Source: Mesorhizobium sp.
Lineage (GTDB): Bacteria; Pseudomonadota; Alphaproteobacteria; Rhizobiales; Rhizobiaceae
Direction of reading: 5' to 3'
DNA length: 33,611 nucleotides
Assembly (NCBI GenBank): GCA_022833215.1
Contig: JAIPUZ010000101.1
Location: 1 to 33,611 of the forward strand
Positions 1-8,190 of this stretch are shown one piece after another. Both the position numbers and the translations under genes were made by a program. Position 1 is the first letter of the stretch; each line of letters opens with the position of its first letter. The notes beneath the pieces were generated by a model. That model did no database searches. It was not told the origin of the DNA and saw only the letters and a program-made list of their open reading frames with translations.

Positions 1-2
1 GC

Positions 3-512
3 GGTGACGGCTTCGGCGGCTTCGGCGGCTCCGGCACCGGCGGCATGGGCGGCATGGGTGGCGCAGGCGGCACCGGCGGCGACGCCGATGGCGGCGGCGG
101 CCTCGGCTTCGGCGCCGGCCAAGGCATCGGCCTCGGGCTCGGCGGCGGCCTCGGCGGTGCCGGCGGCGACGGCGGCGCGGGCCTCGGCGGCTGGGCTCTG
201 GCGGCCGGCGGCGACGGCGGCGCGGCATGGGCCGGCGAAGTGTCCGGCGGCAATGGCGGCTTCGGCGGCATGGGCGGCATAGCCACCACGGGCGCCGGCG
301 GGGCCGGCGGCGCAGGCGGCATGTGGGGCTCCAACAACGGCGACGACGGCTACGTCACCGGTTCCTCGCAGGCCAGCGCCAGCGCTCTCGTCGACACGAG
401 CGCCTTCAATCAGCAGATCGTCATGGGCGCCAACGTCCTTGGCAACACGGTCGACATGACTGTGGTCGGCGGCGACCTGATCAGCACGCTGGTCGGGGAA
501 GACGACGGATAA
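3..512 (+). CDS. Glycine-rich protein, 5' truncated by the window edge; possible type I secretion substrate
   Basis: The reading frame is open from the left edge, so the start is not in view; an internal ATG at 45 gives 155 codons. The visible N-terminal two thirds is almost pure Gly/Ala with GGxGG runs. It then changes to an ordinary C-terminal segment of about 50 residues containing ALVDTSAFNQ and TVVGGDLIST, ending GEDDG just before TAA. The Gly runs lack the GGxGxDxUx periodicity of calcium-binding RTX repeats. It lies upstream of a second candidate substrate, an ABC exporter and an HlyD adaptor, all on the same strand. I infer an exported surface or matrix protein whose non-repetitive C-terminus could be the export signal. 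The frame choice is secure because the tail is non-repetitive and ends cleanly before two hairpins. Function is unproven. Confidence 0.72.
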   Translation, partial: GDGFGGFGGSGTGGMGGMGGAGGTGGDADGGGGLGFGAGQGIGLGLGGGLGGAGGDGGAGLGGWALAAGGDGGAAWAGEVSGGNGGFGGMGGIATTGAGGAGGAGGMWGSNNGDDGYVTGSSQASASALVDTSAFNQQIVMGANVLGNTVDMTVVGGDLISTLVGEDDG

Positions 513-528
513 AAAGCCGTCCACGGGT

Positions 529-602
529 CCGGCGTCCTCTCCCCCCAAGGACGCCGGGTTCTGGAGCTGTGCATGGTCCCCGTGCACAGCTCCGCACTTT
601 TC
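529..602 (+). terminator. Tandem hairpins after the glycine-rich gene
   Basis: Two perfect inverted repeats follow the TAA at 510-512. The first has arms CCGGCGTCC (529-537) and GGACGCCGG (549-557). The second has arms GGAGCTGTGCA (563-573) and TGCACAGCTCC (583-593) and is followed by GCACTTTTCACTT. The second resembles a rho-independent terminator with a short T-tract. Together they would end, or strongly attenuate, the glycine-rich transcript before the 770-2764 gene. Confidence 0.6.
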
Positions 603-742
603 ACTTCATGCCCCGGCAGGAATGCTTTTGAGAAGCCGGGCGAAAACAAGGGGGGAGGCAGATCCGGACTGAAGCCCTGCGTCGTCCGCGAAAGCGGCGC
701 GCCGGGCATCGCATGGGGCGGGCGGCCCTGACCAACGGTTTT

Positions 743-760
743 GCTGGCAAGCCAGCGAGG
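743..760 (+). promoter_or_regulatory. Hairpin abutting the ribosome binding site of the 664-aa gene
   Basis: GCTGGC (743-748), AA, GCCAGC (751-756) is a perfect short inverted repeat. It is followed directly by GAGG (757-760), the apparent Shine-Dalgarno, 9 nt before the ATG at 770. The hairpin could modulate initiation, but the two-base loop is tight and the effect is uncertain. I see no convincing promoter in 603-742. Confidence 0.35.
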
Positions 761-769
761 TAGTGCACC

Positions 770-2764
770 ATGCATATGGACTCGACCACCGAGATCATCG
801 CCCATTTCATCGGAGTGTTTTCCCAGACAGTCGAGGATGTGCGGCTGCGGCTGGACTATGCGAAGTTCGCCGCCCAGCGCGAAGCGCCGCCCGAAACGGG
901 CGACCTGCTCGACATCAAGCTCACCATGACCAGCCCCTACACGCTGGGGCAGTTCGCGCCGAAGGTGACCTATGCGCCGCCTTCCTTTGACATCGTGCCG
1001 ACGGTGGCCATCAGCTCCCTTTCGCACCAGCCGATCCCGCTGCACATGCCGCCCGGCAACATGACCAAGGTGTTCGCCGCGCCCCATCAGCACCACATGC
1101 CCGGCATGTCGGAGCGGGCGATCCCCGAATATGAGCCGATCGGCTCGCTGGCGCTCTACCTGCGGCAGGAGGCGCACCTCACCGACAACGACATGCTGTC
1201 GATCGGCAATCACGGGCTTGCCATGGAAGCGGTGGGCGACCCGGTCGCGGCGCTCGCGAAGCTGATGGGAGCAGCCTCTCAGCTGCAGCCGCTGGCCGAC
1301 ATGGACGGCCTGCATTCGGAAGCCGACGCGGGCGAGTTCATCCAGCATGTCACGCAGGCCGTGGACACGCTGCCCGATGCCGCGCCCGCCGGCGGCACCC
1401 TGTTCGTGGCGCAGGGCGCGGCCACGGCAGGCATCCATGTCAACGGCGAGAGCGTGGAGGAAGCCCCGGTCCTGGAAGACCTCCTGCCGGCCAGGTTCCA
1501 GCCGCCCGCCGCGGAGACGCCCGAAGACGGGGACGACGACGCACCCGTGCCGACCGGTGTCGACTATTCGCTCAATTCGATGATCGAGCTGGAAGCGGGC
1601 GGCAACCTGCTGGTGAACGAGGCCGTGCTGGTGAACAACTGGTACGGCGCGCCGGTGGTCGCGGCGGCGGGCGACTACGTCCATGTCAACGCCATCAGCC
1701 AGACGAATGTGTGGAGCGACTGCGATGCGGTCTCCGACGCGCTGGGCGGCTGGCAGAGGCTGACCGACACGCCGACGCAAGCCTTCAACGTGGCCACCAT
1801 CGAGACCATCGCCAACCCGGCCTATGGCGGGCAGGCCGCTGCCGGGTCCGGGTTCCCGTCCTACTGGCAGGTCTCGCGCATCGACGGCGACCTGCTGATC
1901 GCCAACTGGATCAAGCAGGTCAGCTTCGTGCAGGACAACGACGTCACGGTGATGTCGGCCTGCGGCGGCGGCACGACCATCACGCTCGGCGACAACACCG
2001 TCGTCAACATCGCCTCGCTGGCGGAACTGGGCGTGTATTACGATCTCATCATCGTCGGCGGCAGCATCTACCACGGCAACATCATCAGCCAGACCAACAT
2101 CCTGCTCGACGACGATCTCGTCGGCACCGTGGGCGACTTCCAGACCTCGGGCGAGGCGTCGCTGGCCACCGGCGGCAATCTTTTGTGGAACCAGGCGTCG
2201 ATCACCCAGTACGGAACGATGAGCTTCGAGGGGCTGCCGCCATCCTTCCAGGCGGCCGCGGACAAGCTCGCGTCAGGTCCCGCCGACGCGCCCGACGACC
2301 TGCTCCATCACGAAGCGTTCGGCGGGCTGGCCGGGCTGAAGGTGCTCTATATTTCCGGCGATGTGATCGACCTCCAGTACATCAGCCAGACCAACATCCT
2401 CGGCGACGCCGATCAGGTGGCTCTGGCGATGGATCAGGCGGGCGCCTACGCCGATGCGGACTGGACCGTCTCGACCGGCACCAACGCGCTCGTCAACCAT
2501 GCCCATATCGTGGACGGCGGCGTCGATTCGACGGTCTATGCCGGCGGCAACGTCTATTCGGACGAGTTGCTCATCCAGGCCGAGCTGATCTCGAACGACA
2601 GCGGGCTCTACATGCAGGACGCGACCGCGCTCGTGAACGAGGCGGTGGTGTTCCTCAGCGACGACCTGCTGGCGCCGGATGCCGCCGACGACGGCGCGCC
2701 GGTTCACGACGGCGGGGCGCCGGGGGTCGGTTCGGCCGATGTAATGCAGACCATGCTGAGTTGA
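770..2764 (+). CDS. Acidic repeat protein of the type I secretion locus, probable exported substrate
   Basis: 664 aa; GAGG lies 9 nt upstream of the chosen ATG, and a second ATG two codons in is also possible. I do not recognise a named family. There is no Sec signal peptide. Residues 1 to about 100 look globular. From about residue 265 the protein contains a recurring unit that pairs a GGNLLVNEAV-like segment (about 277) with an ISQTN motif at residues 309, 439 and 538. Later variants read GGNLLWNQAS, GTNALVNHAH and ATALVNEAVV. The composition is acidic and rich in Asp, Gly, Ala and Asn, as is common for type I substrates, but no RTX nonapeptides are visible. The ABC exporter starts 41 nt downstream in what looks like one operon. 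Its VGGSIY and LLDDD segments echo the VGGDLIS...GEDD tail of the preceding glycine-rich protein. I infer secretion without Sec through the adjacent exporter; a structural or adhesive role is only a guess. Confidence 0.75.
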   Translation: MHMDSTTEIIAHFIGVFSQTVEDVRLRLDYAKFAAQREAPPETGDLLDIKLTMTSPYTLGQFAPKVTYAPPSFDIVPTVAISSLSHQPIPLHMPPGNMTKVFAAPHQHHMPGMSERAIPEYEPIGSLALYLRQEAHLTDNDMLSIGNHGLAMEAVGDPVAALAKLMGAASQLQPLADMDGLHSEADAGEFIQHVTQAVDTLPDAAPAGGTLFVAQGAATAGIHVNGESVEEAPVLEDLLPARFQPPAAETPEDGDDDAPVPTGVDYSLNSMIELEAGGNLLVNEAVLVNNWYGAPVVAAAGDYVHVNAISQTNVWSDCDAVSDALGGWQRLTDTPTQAFNVATIETIANPAYGGQAAAGSGFPSYWQVSRIDGDLLIANWIKQVSFVQDNDVTVMSACGGGTTITLGDNTVVNIASLAELGVYYDLIIVGGSIYHGNIISQTNILLDDDLVGTVGDFQTSGEASLATGGNLLWNQASITQYGTMSFEGLPPSFQAAADKLASGPADAPDDLLHHEAFGGLAGLKVLYISGDVIDLQYISQTNILGDADQVALAMDQAGAYADADWTVSTGTNALVNHAHIVDGGVDSTVYAGGNVYSDELLIQAELISNDSGLYMQDATALVNEAVVFLSDDLLAPDAADDGAPVHDGGAPGVGSADVMQTMLS

Positions 2765-2805
2765 GGGCCGAAGCGGGCTGGCGGGGAGCGGGGGAGCACG
2801 TCTTC

Positions 2806-5100
2806 ATGGAAAGGTTTCAGGCAACGACGGCGTTTGGCGTCGCATCAGGCGACACGCCGTCACGCGAGCCCGACGCCGGGTCGCTGACGCAGGTGCTGGC
2901 GGCGCTCGAACGGGAGATCGGGCTCTCCCTCGAGGAAGCCGTCTCGGAGCACCGGTGCACGAAGGAACAGGAGGATCGCCAGGCCGCATCCGCAAGGACG
3001 CGCGGCGATCCGGAACCGGAGACGAAGATGCGAGAACCGCAACAATCCGGGGCGGAGCCGGTCCGGCCGGGCGCAACGGTCATCCTCGAAGGCGAGAGCG
3101 GCCCGGTCGCGGCGCGGCCGCAGCAGCAGGACCGGGGCGCGGACCAGCCCCCCTCCCCGGCCGGCCGCTACGCCGTGGCGGACGACAAGGCCGGCGGCCA
3201 GAAGAATGGCGCGGGAGAAGGCGCCGGCCCCTTCCATCGCCGGCTCGGGCCGGTGGACCTGTCGAAAAGCCTCAGCGCCGGGCTGGGCGCCGTGCGCAAG
3301 AACCTCCTGATGGTGTTCCTGTTCACCAATGTCAGCAACATCCTGGTGCTGGCCATCCCGGTCTATCTGTTCCAGATTTCGGACCGGGTGCTGACCAGCC
3401 GCTCGACCGACACGCTGGTCATGCTCACCATCGTCATCGTCGGGGCCGTGCTGTTGCAGGCCACCTTCGACGCCATCCGCCGCTTCATCCTCATGCGCAC
3501 CGCCGTCGAGGTCGCGGCACAGCTCGGCGCGCCGATCCTGAGCGCGGCCGCCCGCGCCTCGCTGCACGGCTCGGGCCGCGAGTACCAGACGCTGGGCGAC
3601 CTCCAGCAACTGCGCTCCTTCCTCGTTTCGGGGACCCTTTTGTCGTTCCTCGACATTCCCTTCGCGCCGCTGTTCATTCTGGCCGTCTATCTGGTGCATC
3701 CGCATCTGGGCAGCATCATCATATTGTCCGGCCTGCTCCTGCTGGTCGTCGCCTTCATCAACCAGCGCATGACGGCCGCGCCCTTCGGCGAGGCCAACGT
3801 CTTCCAGAGCCGCGCCAACCTGCATCTGGATTCCATGGCCCGCAACTCGCAGATCATCAACGCGCTGGCGATGATCCCCGAGGCGGTGAAGATATGGGGC
3901 AAGGACACGGCCGGCTCGCTCAAGGCGCAGGTGAAGGCGCAGGACCGCAACATCGTCTCCGCCGCCACCTCGCGCGCCATCCGCCTGCTGACGCAGGTGG
4001 CGCTGCTCGGCTGGGGCGCATTCCTCGCCATCGAGGGCGAGATCACCGGCGGCATGGTGATTGCCGCCTCCATCATCGCCGGCCGGGCGCTCGCCCCGAT
4101 CGAAGGGTCGATCGAGGGCTGGAACCAGTACATCCTCTCGCGCGGCGCCTATAGCCGCATCAGCGCGCTGCTGCGTTCCTCGCCGCTCAATCTGGAACGG
4201 CTGGTGCTGCCCAACCCGGAAGGCCGGCTCGACGTGGAGCGCGTGCTCTATGTGCCGATGGGCACCAAGCGCGTGGTGCTGAACGGCATCAACTTCTCGC
4301 TCCAGCCGGGCGACTCGCTCGCCGTCATCGGCAATTCCGGCGCGGGCAAGACGACGCTCGGCAAGATGCTGGTCGGCTCCATCCTGCCGACTTCCGGGGC
4401 GGTGCGCCTCGACCTGATGGACCTGCGCAACTGGGATCAGCGCCAGTTCGGCGACAATATCGGCTATCTGCCGCAGGACGTGCAGCTCTTCCCCGGCTCG
4501 ATCAAGGCCAACATCGCGCGCATGCGCGACGATGTGGACGACGCCGAAATCTACCGCGCCGCGATCCTTGCCGATGTCCACGAGATGATCGCGACCTTCC
4601 CGCAGGGCTACGAGACACAGGTGGCGGCCGACGGCTCGCCGCTGTCGGGCGGGCAGAAGCAGCGCATCGCGCTTGCCCGCGCCTTCTTCGGCGATCCGCG
4701 CATGATCGTGCTCGACGAGCCGAACTCCAATCTCGACGCATCCGGCGACGCGGCCCTTGCGCGGGCGCTGCGCCACGCCAAGGAAAACCGCATCACGGTC
4801 ATCGTCATCACCCAGCGGCCGTCGCTGCTGCGCCATGTCGACAAGATCCTGCTGATGACCAACGGCACCGTTTCCATGTTCGGCCGGCGCGACGAGGTTC
4901 TGCGCGCGCTGGCGGCCCACACCGCCACCCACCCGCATGACAGCCCGTTCGGCGAACGGCTTCCCCAGCCCGGCATGGCCCAACCCGGCATGGCCCCGCC
5001 CGGCATAGCACAACCCGCAATGACGCAACCGGCGATGGCCAAGCCCGCTGTCCCGGCCGGCATGGCTTCCGCGAACATGACGAAGGCAGGTGTGGCATGA
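2806..5100 (+). CDS. Type I secretion ABC transporter, permease/ATPase (PrtD type)
   Basis: 764 aa. The inner-membrane energiser of a type I secretion system, it would couple ATP hydrolysis to export through the adjacent HlyD adaptor and an outer-membrane channel. The frame is open far upstream, but ATG 2806 has GGGGAG about 10 nt before it and follows the previous stop. Residues 1 to about 160 are a low-complexity Glu/Gln/Pro/Gly extension. The permease domain starts near 165 (KNLLMVFLFTNVSNILVLAI). The ATPase has Walker A GNSGAGKTT (509-517), signature LSGGQ (613-617) and Walker B MIVLDE (633-638) followed by PNSNLD, the wording usual in PrtD-type exporters. The C-terminus carries degenerate QPGMA/QPAM repeats (about 719-750). 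There is no C39 peptidase domain, so no leader-peptide cleavage is expected. The stop overlaps the next start (ATGA). Confidence 0.95.
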   Translation: MERFQATTAFGVASGDTPSREPDAGSLTQVLAALEREIGLSLEEAVSEHRCTKEQEDRQAASARTRGDPEPETKMREPQQSGAEPVRPGATVILEGESGPVAARPQQQDRGADQPPSPAGRYAVADDKAGGQKNGAGEGAGPFHRRLGPVDLSKSLSAGLGAVRKNLLMVFLFTNVSNILVLAIPVYLFQISDRVLTSRSTDTLVMLTIVIVGAVLLQATFDAIRRFILMRTAVEVAAQLGAPILSAAARASLHGSGREYQTLGDLQQLRSFLVSGTLLSFLDIPFAPLFILAVYLVHPHLGSIIILSGLLLLVVAFINQRMTAAPFGEANVFQSRANLHLDSMARNSQIINALAMIPEAVKIWGKDTAGSLKAQVKAQDRNIVSAATSRAIRLLTQVALLGWGAFLAIEGEITGGMVIAASIIAGRALAPIEGSIEGWNQYILSRGAYSRISALLRSSPLNLERLVLPNPEGRLDVERVLYVPMGTKRVVLNGINFSLQPGDSLAVIGNSGAGKTTLGKMLVGSILPTSGAVRLDLMDLRNWDQRQFGDNIGYLPQDVQLFPGSIKANIARMRDDVDDAEIYRAAILADVHEMIATFPQGYETQVAADGSPLSGGQKQRIALARAFFGDPRMIVLDEPNSNLDASGDAALARALRHAKENRITVIVITQRPSLLRHVDKILLMTNGTVSMFGRRDEVLRALAAHTATHPHDSPFGERLPQPGMAQPGMAPPGIAQPAMTQPAMAKPAVPAGMASANMTKAGVA

Positions 5101-6440
5101 GCAGCACGGACGTCGCCAAACTCCAAGACATCACCTGGTATGAGGAGGTTCCCCGCTCCATCGCCAAACAGAGCGTTGTCGGCGTGATCCTGCTGGTGGT
5201 GTGCTTCGGCGGCTTCGGCATCTGGGCCGGCTTCGCGCCGCTTGCCGCCGCCGTCATCGCGCAGGGCAGTTTCGTCGCCACCGGCCAGAACAAGATCGTC
5301 CAGCATCTGGAGGGCGGCGTCATCAGGGAAATCCTCGTTTCCGAGGGCGACCATGTGATCGAGGGCCAGCCGCTGGTGCAGCTCGACGAAACCTCGGCGC
5401 TGGCCAACGAACGCCAGCTTTTCCTGCGGCGCGCGCGGCTCGACGCCATCGTGGCGCGGCTTACCACCCAGTCCGAGGTCAAGACCGCCATCGCCTTTCC
5501 CTCCGAGCTGACCGGCAGCGCGGTCGATCCCGAGATCGCCGAAATCCTCGCCAGCCAGCGGCTCAATTTCGAAGCCTCGCAACGCAAGCTCAACAGCGAG
5601 ATCGAACTGCTGAACAACAACATCGCCGCGCTCGAATTCCGCGTCGGCGGCTATGAGGCCCAGCAGCAGGCGCTGACCCTCCAGATCCGTTTCCTGCACG
5701 ACGAATATGCGGGCAAGAAGAAGCTCTACGAGCAGGGGTTGCTGCGCAAGCCGGAGATTTCGGCGATCCAGCGCGCCATGGCCGAGGCCGACGGACAGAG
5801 CGGGCGGCTGGCGGCCGAGATCGACGAGACGCGGGCACAGATGGCCCGCTACCGCCAGCAGAAGCAGCAGACGCTCGCCGCCTACCGGCAGGCAGCGCTC
5901 GACGAGTTGCAGAGCGTCGAGGCGGAGCTGGACTCGGTGCGCGAGCAATCGCGCGCCGCCGAAAACGTGCTGCGCCGCGCGACCATCAACGCGCCTGTCA
6001 GCGGCACCGTGGTGCGGCTCTACTACCATACGGCCGGCGGCGTCATCGAAAGCGGCAAGAGCATCGCCGAAATCCTGCCTTCGGACGTGCCGCTCATCAT
6101 CGAGGCGCAGATACCGCGCACCAAGATCGACTCCGTGCGCACCGGGCAGGAGGCGACGGTGCGGCTGACCGCGCTGAACCAACGCACAACGCCGGTGCTG
6201 ACCGGCACGGTCTACTACGTCTCGGCCGATGCGCTGCGCGAGCAATCCGTGCAGGAAGTGCGCGAGATCTACCTCGCCCGGGTGCGCCTTCCCCCCGGCG
6301 AGCTGGCGCGCGTGCATGGCTTCCTGCCGACGCCCGGCATGCCGGCCGAAGTGCTGATCCAGACAGCGGAGCGCACCTTTTTCGACTATCTGTCGAAGCC
6401 GATCCGCGACAGCATGAACCGCGCTTTCCGGGAAGATTAG
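5097..6440 (+). CDS. HlyD/PrtE-family type I secretion periplasmic adaptor
   Basis: 447 aa, overlapping the exporter by 4 nt (ATGA), which indicates translational coupling. A short cytoplasmic N-terminus leads into one membrane segment (about residues 27-49, VVGVILLVVCFGGFGIWAGF). The split barrel-sandwich half-domains follow: first KIVQHLEGGVIREI...EGDHVIEGQPL (about 67-96), later ATINAPVSGTVVRL...GGVIESGKSIAEILP (about 297-328). Between them lies a long helical hairpin rich in Leu, Glu, Gln and Arg (about 130-290). The C-terminal TFFDYLSKPIRDSMNRAF is the classical ending of PrtE-type adaptors. Its job would be to bridge the inner-membrane ABC protein to a TolC-like channel. No TolC homologue follows in this window, so that channel is presumably encoded elsewhere. 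Confidence 0.95.
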   Translation: MSSTDVAKLQDITWYEEVPRSIAKQSVVGVILLVVCFGGFGIWAGFAPLAAAVIAQGSFVATGQNKIVQHLEGGVIREILVSEGDHVIEGQPLVQLDETSALANERQLFLRRARLDAIVARLTTQSEVKTAIAFPSELTGSAVDPEIAEILASQRLNFEASQRKLNSEIELLNNNIAALEFRVGGYEAQQQALTLQIRFLHDEYAGKKKLYEQGLLRKPEISAIQRAMAEADGQSGRLAAEIDETRAQMARYRQQKQQTLAAYRQAALDELQSVEAELDSVREQSRAAENVLRRATINAPVSGTVVRLYYHTAGGVIESGKSIAEILPSDVPLIIEAQIPRTKIDSVRTGQEATVRLTALNQRTTPVLTGTVYYVSADALREQSVQEVREIYLARVRLPPGELARVHGFLPTPGMPAEVLIQTAERTFFDYLSKPIRDSMNRAFRED

Positions 6441-6499
6441 ACGGCGGCGGGGCGCAGTGGTAGGATCGCGGCGAACGTGGGCAAGCGGGCAGCCTCGCG

Positions 6500-6994
6500 A
6501 TGAACCGACCGGTGCCGCCTTTCAGGGACGTGCTGACCCTTCTGGGGCAGCTCAACTATACCTGGACCAACACCGAAAGCCTGCTCATCCACCTGATCGC
6601 CGGGCTCGCCGGGGTGGACAAGGAAACCGCCACCATCGTCTTCCTGACCCTCAACACGACGCGCGCGCGCGTCGATCTGGTGGAGCGGCTGGCCAAGATG
6701 GCGCGCACGCCCGCACCCGTGCGCAGGGACGTTCTGGAGGTCACCCGCAAGATGATGGCCGAAGCGAAGCTGCGCAACAAATACAACCACTGCATCTATT
6801 CGTTCGACGACACGGGCGACAATGTCTCCACCCTGCTGATGCGGGTCTCCGAATCCGGCGACAGCCTCAGATACGGCAAGATGGACGCCATCGACGCCGA
6901 CGAGATCGCCAACATCACCCGCTCGATCGGCCGGCTGGCGCAAACCAACCGTGAAATATGGGCGCTAGCACGCCGGCACGGTTTTCCCCTCTGA
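6500..6994 (+). CDS. Small helical protein with HEPN-like RNxxxH motif, last gene of the type I secretion locus
   Basis: 164 aa, starting 59 nt after the adaptor gene on the same strand with no terminator between, so probably co-transcribed. The start is the first in-frame ATG, with only a weak purine tract before it. There is no signal peptide or membrane segment. The protein looks mostly helical: an early W..TESLLIHLIAGL stretch (about residues 20-38), a second helix LNTTRARVDLVERLAKM, then LRNKYNH (91-97). R92-N93-x3-H97 fits the Rx4-6H motif of HEPN nucleases, where the Arg and His form the active site. The downstream DAIDADEIANITRSIGRL helix also resembles HEPN proteins. I do not recognise a named family; a HEPN fold is inferred from motif and helix order only. 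A nuclease beside a secretion system would be unexpected, so a non-catalytic helical scaffold is an alternative. Confidence 0.75.
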   Translation: MNRPVPPFRDVLTLLGQLNYTWTNTESLLIHLIAGLAGVDKETATIVFLTLNTTRARVDLVERLAKMARTPAPVRRDVLEVTRKMMAEAKLRNKYNHCIYSFDDTGDNVSTLLMRVSESGDSLRYGKMDAIDADEIANITRSIGRLAQTNREIWALARRHGFPL

Positions 6995-7026
6995 GCAGGC
7001 GCCCCCGCTCTGCCGGCATCACCGAT

Positions 7027-7060
7027 GGCAATCGTCCGGCCTTTCGGACGGACGATTGCC
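7027..7060. terminator. Convergent-gene hairpin (probable bidirectional terminator)
   Basis: Perfect 12-bp inverted repeat: GGCAATCGTCCG (7027-7038), 10-nt loop, CGGACGATTGCC (7049-7060). It sits in the 75-bp gap between the convergent stops of the 6500-6994 gene and the porin gene. No clear T-tract follows on either strand, so it may act with Rho or simply protect 3' ends. Confidence 0.6.
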
Positions 7061-7069
7061 CGGACCGCC

Positions 7070-8149
7070 TCAGAAGGAGCGGCGGAAGCGCACCCAGCCA
7101 CCGACGGCGTCGGAATTGCTGGTATCGAAGTTGTCCCGATAGGTGATTTCCGGCTGGATATAGAAGCCGGGCACGACATCGTAGACCAGGTTAGCTACAG
7201 CGGCGAAATTCTCGTTCTCGTCATAGGCAAGCGCCAGGTTGGCCGCCAGCTTCGGCGAAAGCTTTGCGCTGCCTCCGCCCCACACGGCCCAGTTTCCACC
7301 CCACGGCTTGTAGACGCTGTTGGCGATGTTGTCGTCCGTGCCGTAGCCTGCCATCGCCCACAGCGAAACCCTGTCGGTCGCCTGAAGCTCGACGCGCAGC
7401 TTGCCGGCGAATTCCTGATAGTTGGAATCATAGCCGACCACGCCGTAGATGCCGCCCCATTTCTGCCTGAGGGATGCACCGGCCACAATGTGGGGCACAT
7501 AGGAATCGATGGTGTGGGTGAGGCCGTTGCCCTGTTCGAGACCAATGAGCGCCGCGAAGCCATTGCCGCCCTTGAAGGTGTAGGAAATCTGACCCGTGGC
7601 CGAAGGACCGACGGGAACCAGCTCATCCTGTATGACCTTGCCGGCGAACAGCGTGAAGGACTTGAAGAGCGAGCTCGAATAGCCGACCTTCAGGCCGCCG
7701 AGTTCCGCATAGGCGTGCTTGAGTTCATAATAGTTCTCGGTGTTGCTGGTCGAGACGACGTTCGCGCTGCCCGTCGAGCGATAGTCGAACCAGAGCTCGG
7801 TATAGCCACGCAAGGTTCCGAGTTCCGTCTCGGAACGGGCATCGACCATCAAACCGGCGCGGGCACGCTTGAAGTAGGTGTCGTTGCGGTCCGGCTGGCC
7901 GTTCTTCTTGTCCCAGGAGACACGGCCGACCAGATCGCCGACACCAATGTCATACTGTGCATAGCCCGAGATGCGCAGGCAGTTTTCCGTGCCCGGAATA
8001 TAGAAGAAACCGACGCCATAGGCATCGCAGACGCGCACATATTCGGCAGGCTCAGGTTCGGCCACCACCACCGCATCGGCAGCGAAGGACATCGATACGG
8101 ATGTAAGCAAAAACGTGGAAATAATTCCGGTTGTCGACATAATCTTCAT
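7070..8149 (-). CDS. Omp2-type outer-membrane porin (Porin_2 family)
   Basis: 359 aa from the ATG at 8149. The frame extends 10 codons further to a TTG, but the ATG has GGGGGAAG upstream and starts a normal signal peptide. Signal sequence MKIMSTTGIISTFLLTSVSMSFA precedes mature ADAVVVAEPEPAEYVRVCDAYG. The motifs YIPGTENCLRISGYAQYDI and the final RFRRSF with C-terminal Phe are hallmarks of the trimeric 16-stranded porins of Brucella and rhizobia. Two cysteines (in VCDAY and ENCLR) are conserved in that family. The rest alternates polar and hydrophobic residues as in beta strands. Role: passive diffusion of small solutes across the outer membrane. It is convergent with the secretion locus. A perfect palindrome lies in its leader, and a possible distant regulated promoter lies about 620 bp upstream. 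The large upstream intergenic region suggests its own controlled promoter, which I could not place. Confidence 0.95.
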   Translation of the reverse strand: MKIMSTTGIISTFLLTSVSMSFAADAVVVAEPEPAEYVRVCDAYGVGFFYIPGTENCLRISGYAQYDIGVGDLVGRVSWDKKNGQPDRNDTYFKRARAGLMVDARSETELGTLRGYTELWFDYRSTGSANVVSTSNTENYYELKHAYAELGGLKVGYSSSLFKSFTLFAGKVIQDELVPVGPSATGQISYTFKGGNGFAALIGLEQGNGLTHTIDSYVPHIVAGASLRQKWGGIYGVVGYDSNYQEFAGKLRVELQATDRVSLWAMAGYGTDDNIANSVYKPWGGNWAVWGGGSAKLSPKLAANLALAYDENENFAAVANLVYDVVPGFYIQPEITYRDNFDTSNSDAVGGWVRFRRSF

Positions 8150-8173
8150 GCCAACTTCCCCCTTTTGTGGATT

Positions 8174-8190
8174 TTTCAACCCGGTTGAAA
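8174..8190 (-). promoter_or_regulatory. 17-bp perfect palindrome in the porin leader
   Basis: TTTCAACCCGGTTGAAA consists of 8-bp arms around a central C. It ends 25 bp upstream of the porin ATG and just before the Shine-Dalgarno. It could be an operator, or an RNA hairpin in the porin mRNA leader controlling translation or stability. Confidence 0.5.

Noticed and set aside
3-512. RTX calcium-binding repeats in the glycine-rich protein
   Set aside because: GGxG strings are frequent, but the nonapeptide with regularly placed Asp and a hydrophobic residue is absent.
410-2074. A 554-codon minus-strand frame opposite the substrate genes
   Set aside because: Its composition is Arg/His/Val-rich with no recognisable domain, and it overlaps the well-supported 770-2764 gene across its length. 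It is a shadow.
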